The notes under the pieces are model-generated. The model made no database searches, was not told the DNA's origin, and saw only the letters and a list, made by a program, of their open reading frames with translations. A stretch of DNA of 64,000 nucleotides from Simmondsia chinensis (Eukaryota > Streptophyta > Magnoliopsida > Caryophyllales > Simmondsiaceae): positions 30,895,478 through 30,959,477 of the forward strand of contig JAGTTD010000015.1 of assembly GCA_018398585.1 (NCBI GenBank), read 5' to 3'. Position numbers and translations under genes: made by a program. Positions 10,870 through 21,239 of this stretch are shown here, in pieces; within the stretch, counting starts at the first letter, position 1; each line of letters opens with the position of its first letter.

Positions 10870-12200
10870 ACGAAGAGAGCAAAACTCAAAGAAAAATACA
10901 GTAATGAAACTAAAAAGTATAAAAATAGCGACCAATGAAATACACATAATAAATAACCAAGGAGGCTCACTAAAAAACGAACACTAGAGCAGACTAACAA
11001 AGGTTGAAGAACCACAAAAGAACATGTCGTCATTATTGTTTCTTTTGGAAAAAAACTCAATATCCATTATGTATATTATGCCGGTAATGCCCAGAAGGGG
11101 GATGTCAGATTCGAACCCGCATCACGAGGCTGGCCAATTACTATCCCAATCATTGGGACAAATCGGGGGCCGGCTTCCGTTTTATATATATATGACTACC
11201 TTCACCCATTAACTTATTCTTCGGAATAGTTGGTTTATAAACATACTATCAAATCCGAATTGATTGATAGATCACAAGTTCCAATCCCAACAGCTCGCAC
11301 CCTCAATATATTAAAATAACTTTAGTATATATTATACAACAGATCTGTACATTCATGTTTCAAGTGTAATGAACATCCATCTAAGTGGAAATGTTAGAGT
11401 ATAAAACTATTCCGAAACATTATTTATCAGTTTAAACTTTTAGAATAATTAGTTACTCGATGGATTGAGAAACAAAGAGAGAACATGATATCACATGAAG
11501 ACCATGTGTTAATCCAACCATATCCGTATGATTTTGGATGATACACTTTCAGGATGCTTTAGGTCCCATTTTCCCCCTTTTTGTCCCCTTGAATGGTTGC
11601 CATAATAAAACATTGTCGTCAGGCCGCTCCCGAGATTTTAGGAGTTCAAAATGAGTTTCAATCGGTGGACCTCGTTTTTGGTAACAGAGATATATCTATA
11701 CTAGCTTATACATATCTCGCATTGCTTATATGTGGGTCTTCTTTAATATATGTTATATACACGTTTATAATATATCATACATAAAAATAACAACTATATA
11801 TAATATATTGTAATATAAAGTAAATTAATACAGGTCTCGCTATGCTTAACAGAACACTTTGTTACCAAAAGACGGCTCAGCTATCAAAATTTGCTTTCTA
11901 CCCCTTTAATTTCGATCGTGCCTTGCGTATATGGAATGAAGGATGGAGATAATTTCACAGGATTTGTACATGGTTATAAATAACTGTCTAGAATTTGTTC
12001 GTGCAGTTATGTTGAGAGACGAAGAAAAACTCTGTTGTCCTTTATTCATAAAAGTATAGCGAAATCTTTGCAACTACATGGATGTAGGCACAATTAATCG
12101 AACCAAATAGTTTTGTATAGTGTATTTTTTTCCTTGTTGATTTCTTTGCGACGTTTCGAAAGCTTGCATGCAAGCCATGTTTTATTTGTTAATTGTTAAG
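10870..12200. other. Intergenic, fragmentary repeats only
   Basis: The left part (about 10866-11060) resembles the A-rich retroposon 3' ends of 10020 and 27660. Near 11085-11180 there is a tRNA-like fragment (CAGATTCGAACCCGCATC) of a decayed SINE. From 11190 to 12200 I see no gene and no repeat with clear ends. Confidence 0.4.
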
Positions 12201-12209
12201 GCAAAATAC

Positions 12210-12375
12210 AATTTTTTTTGGGTAACAGGAACCTCGTTTTCCTAGTAAACCTCGGCCTATGCGAAAGCCCCCAATCATGTAAGTCGTGGGTATATCTCCA
12301 GCAAAAATCAAACTCGCGATGACTGCATCTGCATGGGTGAGGAGCCGCCATCACTGGGGCACCCCCACGCAGGGT
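12210..12375 (-). mobile_element. tRNA-derived SINE with 9-bp target-site duplication
   Basis: On the minus strand a box A-like TGCCCCAGTGATGG is followed by a box B-like GCGAGTTTGATTTTTGC, and the 3' end leads into a run of A. GCAAAATAC flanks both sides (12201-12209 and 12376-12384). It is the same family as 38623-38785 and 36725-36895. Confidence 0.68.
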
Positions 12376-12816
12376 GCAAAATACCGTAAGAAGTATGTTC
12401 GATTTAGATGTTATATTAAGATCTAAACATAAAATAAGAAGAGAAAGGAGAAAGAGAAATAAAGACATCGAGATTTAGATGAAAAACCCTCAAATAAGGG
12501 GAAAAAACCGTAGGTTGAAGGATGAAAATTTCACTAAATTCAGATTTGGAGGATTACATGCACGTTTCTGTCACAACAGAGGTACTGCTTATCTCTCTAT
12601 TTCTCTACCTCTGGCAAAAGCCCTACATATGATGCGCATATAGTAAAAAAAGATAGCAAATCCTATAACATAATGGATATGTTGACCCGACCCAACAAAT
12701 AAGGGCCACACAAGCGAAGGGCCCGGGAGTCCATCACTACCCTGCGCGTCTAAATCTAGGCTAAAAATTCAAGACATAATATGAAATTAACCAAATTTTG
12801 AAATATGAAAGACAAT

Positions 12817-13655
12817 TGTTATAGTATAAAACTATTCTTAGACCTTCACTCATCAATTAAACTTTCAGGGCAATTGATTTCTTGACATAGTACGTATCAA
12901 AACCTTATTTACTGAGAGATCATAAGTTTGAATCTCAACAACTCCCACTCAAATATTATTATATTTCAAGCACAAAGTATGGGTATACCTAGACCTGGAA
13001 AAATCTAACACGACACGATAATACGACACGAACACGACACGAAGATAGCAAGTTTGGGTTGGGTTTTTTGAAGCCAGGTTGAATTTGGGTTGACCCGTTT
13101 AACCCGTTTAGGTAATTGGGTTGAATTTGGGTTTGGCCCATTTAACTTATTTTCAATCCGCTTGATCTGTTTATATAATTATGTTAGATATTTGAATGGT
13201 TATAAATAGATTTTGGGTAACATATTTCACATAAGACAATTTAAATATATTTAGTAATGTTAATTTGATAGTTTATTATAAATATGTTGTGTATTTATTG
13301 CTAGTATCAACCATTAGGTGTATTATTGACTAGTTTGTAAGTTAAAAAAAGCATTTATTGGAAAAATAATCACCGATATAATTAAATGGGTAACCCGTGG
13401 GTTACCCGTTTAATAATCGGGTTAGATCAGGATTGAGAGATCCTAACCTGTATAATAAATGGGTCGGGTTCGAGTTGACTTCATTTCTAAGACCCCTTAC
13501 ATAACACGAACACGAATACGACATGACATGACACATTTGCCACCCCTAAGTATACTTGTGCATTATCCATGCTTCAAGCATAGGCACGTTAGAGCATAAA
13601 ATCATTCTTACATCTTTATCTATAGGTTTAAACTTTTGAGATAATTGATTCCTCA
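12817..13655 (+). mobile_element. TRIM/SMART-type mini LTR element, split by a hAT-type insertion
   Basis: The left LTR is about 12817-12887 (TGTTATAGTATAAAACT to CTTGACA), followed by a decayed primer site. The internal text AAGTTTGAATCTCAACAACTC matches other copies. The right LTR is about 13587-13655. The copy is interrupted at 12989-13547 by another element; without it the length is about 280 bp, like the intact copies. Confidence 0.75.
12989..13547. mobile_element. hAT-type element with ACACGACACG ends, nested in a TRIM
   Basis: The left end reads CTAGACCTGGAAAAATCTAAC. The right end, in reverse complement, reads TTAGGGGTGGCAAATGTGTC. Both ends continue into ACACGACACGA-type words and the centre contains AACCCGTTTA/GGGTAACCCG. 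The flanks GGGTATAC and AAGTATAC match at six of eight positions. It is younger than its host element. Confidence 0.65.
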
Positions 13656-13934
13656 CGAGAAGAGCCAAAACGGAACAAATTTAGCCGCAAGAAAAAGAAT
13701 CATCCAGGGTGTTTTGATGAGGTTGAATGAGATTCAAAAGAAAAATGGCAGATCCAGTAATTTATTTATTTATTTTAGTGGATATTCTATTTATGGGAAT
13801 ATGAATATTCCTATGTTATTTGTATATTTTAGACTAAATGACATTTAATCTAATTATAAAATTCAAAATTATTGCTTCGTCATCAGGACCGGTCAAGATA
13901 CCAAACAGTTATATGTAAGCAACTATTTTGGGCT

Positions 13935-14670
13935 CCAAATTTGAGCGCTTAGATTATGGCTATATTTAACTGTAGCTGTTAACTGTTAACATTTATCTGT
14001 TATACGTTAGCTTATTGATAGTTGTTGGTAAATTAAAATAAAAAGGAGGGACAAAATGATAAATTGAATTTGATTACATTGCATTTAAAAAGTTAAAAGC
14101 TAAATAATTTATCTTTTCCAAAGCTGTTTTTCAGAAGCTGAACGCTATGAAAAAAATGCCAATAACAAAAGTTTTTTTTTTTCCAAACAGCACTTATAAT
14201 AAACTAATATAAATTCTAAGAAAATAAAACATACGTACATATATTAAAAAATATGTACTAAATCTTCTATATATTATTATAAAGTTTCTCATCTCTAAAT
14301 TTCTTTCAATTTCCAATTCCAAATCTTTTAATTTTGAAGCACCACAATTTATTTATTTATTCATTTATTTATTTATGTTGGTAAGTTTTGAATCACCACA
14401 TATAAGTTAACAACTAATAAAAGAATAAATAAGAGTAAGAAAATAAAATAACGATTATTTATGGTATAATATAAAACCTAAAAGTCAACATCGTTGACAA
14501 AATTAAAATTTTTAAATATAAACACCTCCATACATCACACGGGATAACACTAGTACTACCTTTAAGAGGGCGTTATTCAATTTTTTTGAGAAAAAGTAAC
14601 AGAAAAACAAAAATAAGATTAAAAAATTATAAAAGATGATATAGATATTATTTATATAAATAACAAGTTA
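13935..14670. repeat. Decayed transposon-like repeat (GGCTATNTTTGG family), no gene
   Basis: The stretch carries blocks shared with 15262-15805 and 19320-19625 (TTAGCTTTT, CTATTTGGTAAA, CAACTAT, AGCTAACAGC and their complements). The family appears to end in GGCTATGTTTGGC-like inverted repeats. The remainder to 14670 is AT-rich and featureless. Confidence 0.45.
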
Positions 14671-14671
14671 A

Positions 14672-14895
14672 CCTAAGAGGGTACCAATATGTAAGCAACG
14701 GATCCCATTAGAACTCCGAAATTAAGCGTGCTTGAGCGAGAGTAGTACCAAAATGGGTGACCTCCTGAGAAGTCCTCGTGTTGCACCTCTCAGGTTGGAT
14801 GTTCTTGAAAACAGCCTCTCTTTAGGGTAGCACCCTGAAGGGGGAAGGCTATGTACGTCCATCCCCAAAATCCTATTTAGACGGGAATCCTTAAA
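14672..14895 (+). mobile_element. 5S rRNA-headed SINE, copy with short 3' end
   Basis: It starts CTAAGAGGGTACCAATATG. It then follows plant 5S rRNA from GGATCCCATTAGAACTCCG through AAGCGTGCTTGAGCGAGAG and GGGTGACCTCCTGAG to GTTGCACCTCTC. After that comes the tail AGGTTGGATGTTCTTG, CCTGAAGGGGGAAGGCT, GACGGGAATCC. The last 25 bases of the tail are missing. No target-site duplication is obvious. Confidence 0.82.
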
Positions 14896-15261
14896 TTATT
14901 AAAAATGTTACTTTTTTTAATTTTTCTAAAAGTTAATTTTAAAAATATTAAATTTTTTAATGTTATTTTAAATACAGACCCGTAATATAAAATAAATTAT
15001 TCAAGAAAAAGGGGTGGTAGTGGCTCAAAAACAATCATGTGGAAGCATGTCCTTAGAGTGGCAGAACATGCATTAAAGCAACAATTATTTTTAAAAATTA
15101 AAATACCAAAATTACACGTGGCACATTTTCATTGATTTATCCAATTTTATTGCACACCACTTATGAAAATTTTCCATAATGTTAGAAAATTATTAGATTA
15201 TTAAAAAATAATATTAATAAAATAACATTTTTATTGGGGTTTGTTTGGTATTATTTTCTTG

Positions 15262-15805
15262 TTCGGGACTTTACGGCTACATTTGGCAAGCAGTTTTTTA
15301 TAGTGTTTAGCGTTTTGACTAGTCAAATAGTTAGTGGTGCTGTTTGGTAAAAAATTTGTTGTTAGCGTTTTTATCAAGGAACCATCTTTTCCAAAAACTT
15401 AAGCTGATAGGTGAAGGTCCGGGAATAGCTTTATAGAATAGTTTTATACTCTAACATGCCCCCTCACGCAAATGCCCATTTGAGCTTGAAGCGTGGATAG
15501 TGCACAGGCCCACCTCATACCTTGTGCTTAAATTGTTTTAATATTAAAAGTGGGAGCTGTAGAGATTCGAATTCGTGACCTCTTAGTCAACAAGGCTCTG
15601 ATACCATATCAAGGAACCATCTTTGCCAAAAGCTTAAGCTGATGGATGAAGGTCCAGGAATAGTTTTATACTCTAACAGTTTTTTATAGCATTTAGCTTT
15701 TCAAACGTTACGTAATCAAATTATATTTATTATTTTGCCCTCCTTTTCATCTTAATATACCAAACACATTAACTATCAGCTAATAGCTAACAGCTACAGC
15801 CAAAC
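15262..15805. mobile_element. DNA-transposon-like element with GGCTANNTTTGGC ends, host of a TRIM insertion
   Basis: The left end reads GGCTACATTTGGCAAGCAG. The right end, in reverse complement, reads TTAGGCTATGTTTGGCTG. The interior matches 19320-19625 once the TRIM at 15372-15678 is removed. It has no coding capacity. Confidence 0.55.
15372..15678 (-). mobile_element. TRIM/SMART-type mini LTR element with perfect 5-bp target-site duplication
   Basis: On the minus strand it reads TGTTAGAGTATAAAACT...CCTTGATA (left LTR), then the primer site TGGTATCAGAGCC, about 130 bp of interior with TTCGAATCTC, a purine tract GTGAGGGGGCA, and the second LTR. The flanks are GTTTT on both sides (15367-15371 and 15679-15683). 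One LTR has a 14-bp internal duplication (CTTTATAGAATAGT region). Confidence 0.88.
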
Positions 15806-15829
15806 ATAGCCTAAATGTGCGTTATGTAA

Positions 15830-16215
15830 GAATTATAATCAAAATTATGAAAGAGAAGATGATCAATATGTAAGCCAGGTGAGCTGTTCCACCCAAGGTC
15901 GGTCATGATGTTTTCAGAGGTCCAAGCAAATATTTCATATGGAGCCCCTCATATACAACAATTTATAAAAATTCCAATAGCAAAACTTATTAATATTAAC
16001 AATTGATACTTTAATTATCATAATCCCAAACATTTCGAGGCCCTTAAAATTTGAGGGTTTCAAGCGGTTGCGTGGGTCGCTTGGGGTTGTATCAGGCCCT
16101 GGTTCCACCTATTGTTAATCGATTTTAGGATAAAAATTCAATTAAGCTTATATACAGACCTCATATATGCTTAACTATGTGGGTCAAATCTAAGGCCCAG
16201 TGCAATTTCCCATTT
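15830..16215 (-). repeat. TCCCACAT-type repeat, split by a hAT-type MITE
   Basis: The fragments TGAAAGAGAAGATGATCAAT...GAGCTGTTCCACC and, beyond the insertion, TGTTAATCGATTTTAGGATA...GACCTCATATATG are continuous with the intact-looking copy at 28440-28600. The family, also seen at 17531-17650, 25870-25995 and 39061-39240, may be a short LTR or SINE. I cannot assign a class. Confidence 0.5.
15894..16101. mobile_element. hAT-type MITE with CAGGGCCGG-like ends, perfect 8-bp duplication
   Basis: The ends CAAGGTCGGTCATGATG and, in reverse complement, CAGGGCCTGATACAACC are those of the CAGGGCCGG family. GTTCCACC flanks both sides exactly (15886-15893 and 16102-16109). The related copy at 35180-35350 has the same structure. 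It has no coding capacity. Confidence 0.8.
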
Positions 16216-16405
16216 TTGTTGTTTCTTATTTTTGTTTAATATTTTCAATTTCCACTCAAATTGTAAAAAGGTGATAACAAAAATTCAAAAAGCAAAAAAG
16301 TAATCGTTTATAATCTTAATTTTCAATTTCTCGAGAATTAAAATTATAAATAGAAAATGAAATAAAAAATGCAAATAAATTTTCGATATTTACATCAATA
16401 CATAA

Positions 16406-16646
16406 CCTAAGAGGGTATCGACACGCAAGCACCGGATCCCATTAAAACTCCGAAGTTAAGCGTGCTTGGGTGAGAATAGTACCAAGATGGGTGACCTCCT
16501 GGGAAGTCCTCATGTTGCAGCCCTTAGGTTGGAGGGTTCTCGGAAACAGCCTATTTTCAGGATAGCACCATGAAGGGGGAAGGCTGTGTACATTCACTCT
16601 CCCGACCCTTTTTAGACGGAAACCCATAGGGCCCCGAGAATGTTGC
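16406..16646 (+). mobile_element. 5S rRNA-headed SINE with perfect 16-bp target-site duplication
   Basis: Full-length copy of 241 bp. The head matches plant 5S rRNA from about base 25 (CACCGGATCCCATTAAAACTC) to its 3' end. It includes AAGCGTGCTTGGG (box A), GTAC-AAGATGGGTGACCTCCTGGGAA (intermediate element and box C) and ATGTTGCA. The tail is TTAGGTTGGAGGGTTCTCGG, AAGGGGGAAGGCTGTGTAC, TAGACGGAAACCC. A 16-bp duplication is exact (16390-16405 and 16647-16662). It ends 84 bp before the TATA box of the UPB1-like gene, in the same orientation, so it could influence that promoter. Confidence 0.92.
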
Positions 16647-16730
16647 TTACATCAATACATAATTGGCCAACCCCACTTTTTTGTTATAATTTTCCCATAT
16701 GTTTATCCTCAAATGCCCACCAACTTCACA

Positions 16731-16738
16731 TATAAAAA
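16731..16738 (+). promoter_or_regulatory. TATA box of the UPB1-like bHLH gene
   Basis: TATAAAAA lies 121 bp before the ATG at 16852. A start site about 30 bp downstream would give an 85-base leader rich in T and A. Spacing and context are those of a normal plant core promoter. Confidence 0.6.
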
Positions 16739-16851
16739 GAGCCCTCTATTGCTTCTACTTCATTGATTTCTTTAGGGTTTGATCCTCAAAAATTAACCAT
16801 TTGGGTTCTCTCATATTACATTTTCAAACCGAAAAACCCAAAAAAAAAAAA

Positions 16852-17256
16852 ATGATCTTTAGAGACATGGGTGCCCTAAATTTGAAGGGCGCGGTCCTAC
16901 AGAACAAGAGAATGACATGCAGTTACTCAACTGGGTCACTGTGGAAAAGGGTAAAAGATGGTCAAGGAACGAAAGTAAAGCAAGGGAGGAAGTGGGTCGA
17001 TGGTAGAAGGACGGTGATGAAGAGGAGGAGGCCGATAAGTGCATGTCGAGATGGGTCTAGAAGGAGATCAGATACGAAGAATGGGATTAGCAGAAGAGTC
17101 ACGACATTGAAGAGGCTCATTCCTAGCTGTGATTCCTCCAATGGGTTAGAGGAATTGTTTAGGGATACTGTTGATTATATTATTTCTTTGCAAACGAAGG
17201 TCAGAGAGATGCGAGTTATGGTTGATATGTTATCATCTTGTGGTGATCACGAGTAA
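16852..17256 (+). CDS. UPB1: UPBEAT1-like atypical bHLH transcription factor
   Basis: This is a single exon of 134 residues from ATG at 16852. The ATG sits directly after an A-run; the reading frame extends further upstream without an ATG. Basic, low-complexity residues 30-80 carry clusters (RKWVDGRR, MKRRRP, GSRRRSD). The helix-loop-helix part is about residues 80-128: RRVTTLKRLIPS, loop CDSSNG, LEELFRDTVDYIISLQTKV, then REMRVMVDML. The basic region lacks the H-E-R pattern needed for E-box binding, so it belongs to the atypical class. UPBEAT1 in Arabidopsis regulates peroxidase genes and the balance of reactive oxygen at the root transition zone (family knowledge). IBH1-like and PAR-like proteins are alternatives, but LEELFRDTVDYI fits UPB1 best. 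No intron, as expected. A 5S-headed SINE sits immediately upstream of its promoter. Confidence 0.75.
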   Translation: MIFRDMGALNLKGAVLQNKRMTCSYSTGSLWKRVKDGQGTKVKQGRKWVDGRRTVMKRRRPISACRDGSRRRSDTKNGISRRVTTLKRLIPSCDSSNGLEELFRDTVDYIISLQTKVREMRVMVDMLSSCGDHE

Positions 17257-17489
17257 TTTCTTTTCTTTTTTATTTTTTTGTGAAGGTTGATTATTTCATT
17301 CTTTACTCTTCTTTTGTTTTATTGTTTTTGATGTGAGGATTAAGACCATGATGTATGTGTTTGTGAGGATTTAGAGTTATTTCTAAGTGTATCTAGATTA
17401 ATTTTATTTGTTAATTTTACTTTGAGACAGACAAATTATTTTTTATAGCAGTAAGAAATACAATATTTATTCTAAATAGGGTTACTGGC

Positions 17490-17700
17490 ACATGCAGATG
17501 GAAGCATCATTACTGACTTTATATGTGAGTGTAGTAAAAATTCCACATCGGAATTGTGAAAAGAAGAGATCAGGACATAAGCCTGATAGGCTGCTCTATC
17601 TAATGTCAATTGATTTTAAAATAGAACTCCAATTGTGTTTATATGTGAATCTTATGTATACCAACACTATATGTCAGGCCTTAAAGTCCGGTGAAAATTA
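17490..17700 (+). repeat. TCCCACAT-type repeat copy
   Basis: TTCCACATCGGAATTGTGAAAAG, CATAAGCCTGATAGG, CAATTGATTTTAAAATAGAAC and TTATATGTGAATCTTATGTA follow the order seen at 28440-28600. The ends are not defined. Confidence 0.5.
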
Positions 17701-18534
17701 ACAAAAACTCGAACCTATTCAATATTTATCCATTTAAAGAGCGGTTTGCTTTAACCACACCTAATCATTAATTTAGATTCTGCCAATGTAGAAGTGAAAT
17801 GTTCTAACCCACAAAATCCAGTCATCATTTCTGAGACTTTATAACGTTGACTTCGTATTAAAAGAAAAGCTAATTTTACTTTTAGATCATTTTGAAAATC
17901 TAAGTATTCCGAGGATAGACTTTTTCATTATCTGACTTTGGTCATGTGTGTACCCTATTGGCTAACGGGTCCGTATTTCAAATCTCTGTTTGCTACTTTA
18001 CATACCATTGAATTACTGTTTTTGATAAGTAAGAGAATAAGATTCTCAGAAATGCAGGAGGTGGCCTTCAGGTAGATATAGCAGTTAAAATAATAGTAAT
18101 AGAAAACGCAATGACAGACTCAAACTCCTAAACTAAACTAAGAGCGTATCATAGGCAAAGCCAAGCTAAAGCCACCTAGCTTTGCCCATGGTCTCCTACT
18201 GCTAACGATGCCTAGAAAGTGAATTGTGCAACATGTGGAGTAGGCACCTGGATTTAGATCTAAGAACGGCAGTGGAGAGTAATCTACAAGGATCGTTCAT
18301 GCAGTAATGAATGAAGATGTCAGTGTACCCAACTACTGTTTTGAGCTAAGTTATAACCCTCAACTTTACCATGTCAATGATACGGGCTCAATCAGGAATT
18401 GACTTCTAGTTGACTACAGCGAAGAAAGACATGCACTAACTGTGCCGGATCCTGCAATACACGCCGTTGAATAACACTCACACAGTCTAGCACCTTTTAA
18501 ACTCGTATCCAAATTATAATGGAAGATGGAAATG

Positions 18535-18655
18535 ATCACATAACATATACCATCATGTGAATGCATGATAACATAACATGCATATATCATCATGGCAAAT
18601 GCATGATAGCATAACATGTATATATCATCATGGATTGCATGATCAAATAACACAG
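18535..18655. repeat. Minisatellite, about 2.5 copies of a 40-bp unit
   Basis: The unit reads roughly GCATGATAACATAACATGC followed by ATATATCATCATGG, repeated with few changes. The encoded frame is a shadow of the repeat, not a gene. Confidence 0.65.
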
Positions 18656-18822
18656 CATTATTTCAATGATCATATGCCAAAATTGGGGTTGAGTATGTAT
18701 GTTCATGTGAGTTGTCCTCACATATGTCATGCTTCATTCACCCTCATAATGCTAATGATTCACTTTAATTTTGGATTTTTTTACAAAAAAAAAATATTTT
18801 TTTTAAAATTAACCATCATAAC

Positions 18823-19110
18823 GGTTAGAGTATAAAACTAATCTTACGTCTTTAAGCATCAGCTTAAACTTTTGGGAAAGATAGTTTCTTGACATGGTAT
18901 CAGAGCCTTGCTGACTAAGACATCGCAAGCTCGAATCTCAACAATCTCCACTTATTAAAACAATTTAAGCACAAGGTATGAGGTGGTCTGTGGACTATCC
19001 ACACATCAAGCCCAAACGTGCATTTGCGTGAGGGGGCATGTTAGAGTACAATACCAAACCTAAGCCTTTACCCATCAGTTTAAGCTTTTGGAAAAGATAA
19101 TTTCTTGACA
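18823..19110 (+). mobile_element. TRIM/SMART-type mini LTR element, best-preserved structure
   Basis: Left LTR 18823-18894 and right LTR 19039-19110, 72 bp each. The left LTR begins GGTTAGAG (from TGTTAGAG), and both end TTCTTGACA. The primer site TGGTATCAGAGCC follows immediately (18895-18907). A purine tract GTGAGGGGGCA ends at 19038. The interior is only 144 bp and codes for nothing, so any movement would depend on enzymes from another element. Flanking 5-mers do not match. Confidence 0.88.
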
Positions 19111-19319
19111 AGAAATTTTATATTTTTCACAAAATAAATTGTTATAGTTTAAATTTTTTTCAATCAACCACCTTTTATCAGTGCAGTAAGCATTTCATTC
19201 AAAAATCATGTGATTTGCACATGTGTTTTGGGAGCAGAACTCGAAACAAAAAGCAAGCCGAGTTTGACCAAAAATGCACAAAAATAATTGAGAAATGGGG
19301 AGACACGGGTTTGAGATCG

Positions 19320-19625
19320 AGCTTGATTCAGTAAGCAATTTTTTATAACTTTTAGCTTTTTGACTAGTCAAACAGATAATAACGCTATTTGGTAAAAGTT
19401 TTGTTGTTAGCGTTATTCATAAAGTTTAGCTTTTGAAAAACAACTTTTCAAAAGCTAAATAATTTAGCTTTTAGCTTTTTAGACGCTGTGTAATCAAATT
19501 CTATTTATGATTTTGCCCCTCCTTTTCATTTTAATGTATCAAACAAATTACCCATCAGCTAACAGATAATAGCTAATCAATCAGTTAACAGCTAACAACT
19601 AAACGTTACAATCAAACACAACCTT
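19320..19625. repeat. DNA-transposon-like repeat, copy without the TRIM insertion
   Basis: TTTTAGCTTTTTGACTAGTC, CTATTTGGTAAAAG, TTGTTGTTAGCGTT, CTTTTGAAAAACAAC, TTGCCCCTCCTTTTCATTTT and CAGCTAACAG occur in the same order as in 15262-15805, and confirm the empty site of the TRIM there. Confidence 0.55.
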
Positions 19626-19913
19626 AAACAACTTTGACAACTATATATTAAAAAAATGACTTTTAAATGTGTTTTATAAAAACCAAATTCGGAGTTAAGT
19701 TTATCCAATATTATTTATTACAATCTAATTATACTTTATTTAATATATTATTTAATAAAATTATATACTCTAATTATACTTTATTTAATATATTATTTAA
19801 TATACTTTATTTTTAGTTAATGGTGGGTTGCAAGATGGTTTGGGCCTAAGGCCCACATGCATGTCCAACTTAGGTTTTTGGCTCATCAATTTTCTTTTAT
19901 AATTTTCTTTTAT

Positions 19914-20147
19914 AAGAGGGTACCACCACGCAAGCACCGAATCCTATTAAAATTTTGAAGTTAAGCGTGCTTGGATGAGAGTAGTACCAAGATGGGTGAC
20001 CTCCTGGAAAGTCCTTGTGCTACACCTCTCAAGTTGGGGTTCTCAAAAACAGTCTCTCTTCAGGGTAGCACCCTAAGGGGGGAAGGCTGCGTACATCCAC
20101 CACCCAGACACTCCTTATGCGGGAGCTCTGGGGCACTGGGATTGTAG
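19914..20147 (+). mobile_element. 5S rRNA-headed SINE copy
   Basis: Head: AAGAGGGTACCACCACGC, ACCGAATCCTATTAAAATTTTG (more diverged), AAGCGTGCTTGGATGAGAG, AAGATGGGTGACCTCCTGG, GTGCTACACCTCTC. Tail: AAGTTGGGGTTCTC, CTTCAGGGTAGCACCCTAAG, AAGGCTGCGTACATCCACC, GGGAGCTCTGGGGCACTGGG. It is full length but older than the copies at 16406 and 58561. Confidence 0.82.
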
Positions 20148-20503
20148 CTTTTTGTACTTTGAGTTTTTTTTTTTTTTTCCAAAATAGTACTAGTACTCCC
20201 AAGTGTGGCATTTATTAATCAGGTACTATAATATTTCAATGTGAATAATAAAGTACTGTAAGGGTGTAAAATTTTAGCACTTTGCAGAAACTAAATAACA
20301 AAGTGGCCGAAGGTTTTCTTTTATAATTCGGCATCATTGGTTACAATCAACGGGTAAGAGGCACCCTATCCTATCCCACCATGCATCATTGAGGTTCGAG
20401 GTTGTAGGTCGGACCTTTAGACCTGCCTCAATATCTCGAGATATTGAGGATTGAGGATTTGAGATGCATTAAAGAGGCGAAGGATTCAATAGTATATTAT
20501 ATA

Positions 20504-20974
20504 TACAGTTGCAACTGAGCCAAGCAGGCTCGCGAGCCGGTTTGACTCGAAATGTGTTCGTCTAAGCCGACTCAAGACCAAGGCAGACTCGGCTCGACAG
20601 GTTCACGAGCCACTTGTTTATGGTTTTAGGAGCTGGCTCGTTTACAGATATTTTTCTTCTGCCACTGAGTAGAATCGCGGAACTGAATTACAAGTATGTT
20701 TTTCTATTTTAAATATCCATCCATGACTTTTTTAGCAATCCTAGTAACAATGATCATAAATAAGTCTAACAAACCTGATAAACTAGCTTAATGAGCCTGG
20801 TAATTGAGCCCAATGAGCCAACTTGTAAATGTGCCTATAAAATTTAACAAGCCAACTCGCCAAATAATCAAGCCTAAATAGTACCGATACCAAGCAAGTC
20901 TCATTACTATACGAGCCAAGCCAATCACAGACATGTGATTCAGCTCGGCATGACTCGACTCATTTGCAGCCCTA
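20504..20974. mobile_element. hAT-type nonautonomous element, GGCTCG-rich family
   Basis: It starts TACAGTTGCAACTGAGCC and ends GACTCATTTGCAGCCCTA. The flanks ATTATATA and ACTATACA agree at six of eight positions. Both arms are rich in GGCTCG, CGAGCC and AGCCAAGC words. The open frame at 20788-21027 is repeat-derived. Confidence 0.65.
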
Positions 20975-21239
20975 ACTATACAAATAAGTGTTATTGCACT
21001 AATATAGCCATAAGCAAATGCACCCATTCTTAAAATTTATATAAATAAAATAACTAATTTAACATTACTTTTGAATTTTGATAAATTTTCACATAAAATA
21101 TATAAATTATATATTTAAATTTAGTATTTTTTTTTTTTTTTTTTAACTTGCGACTTTTTGTTCTGTTTGTGCTTGAATAAGCAAAAACTAGTCAAATATT
21201 CTTTTCCTATGTACTTTGTCATTTTCCTTCTAAACGAAC

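Noticed and set aside
16406..16646. Genuine 5S rRNA gene or Cassandra LTR
   Set aside because: Only about 110 bp of 5S-like sequence with an altered first 25 bases is present, it is fused to a LINE-type tail, has no LTR partner, and is flanked by 16-bp (elsewhere 24-bp) duplications instead of 5-bp ones.
18535..18655. CRISPR-like array from the 40-bp repeats
   Set aside because: Repeats follow each other without unique spacers, and the context is a plant genome; it is a minisatellite.
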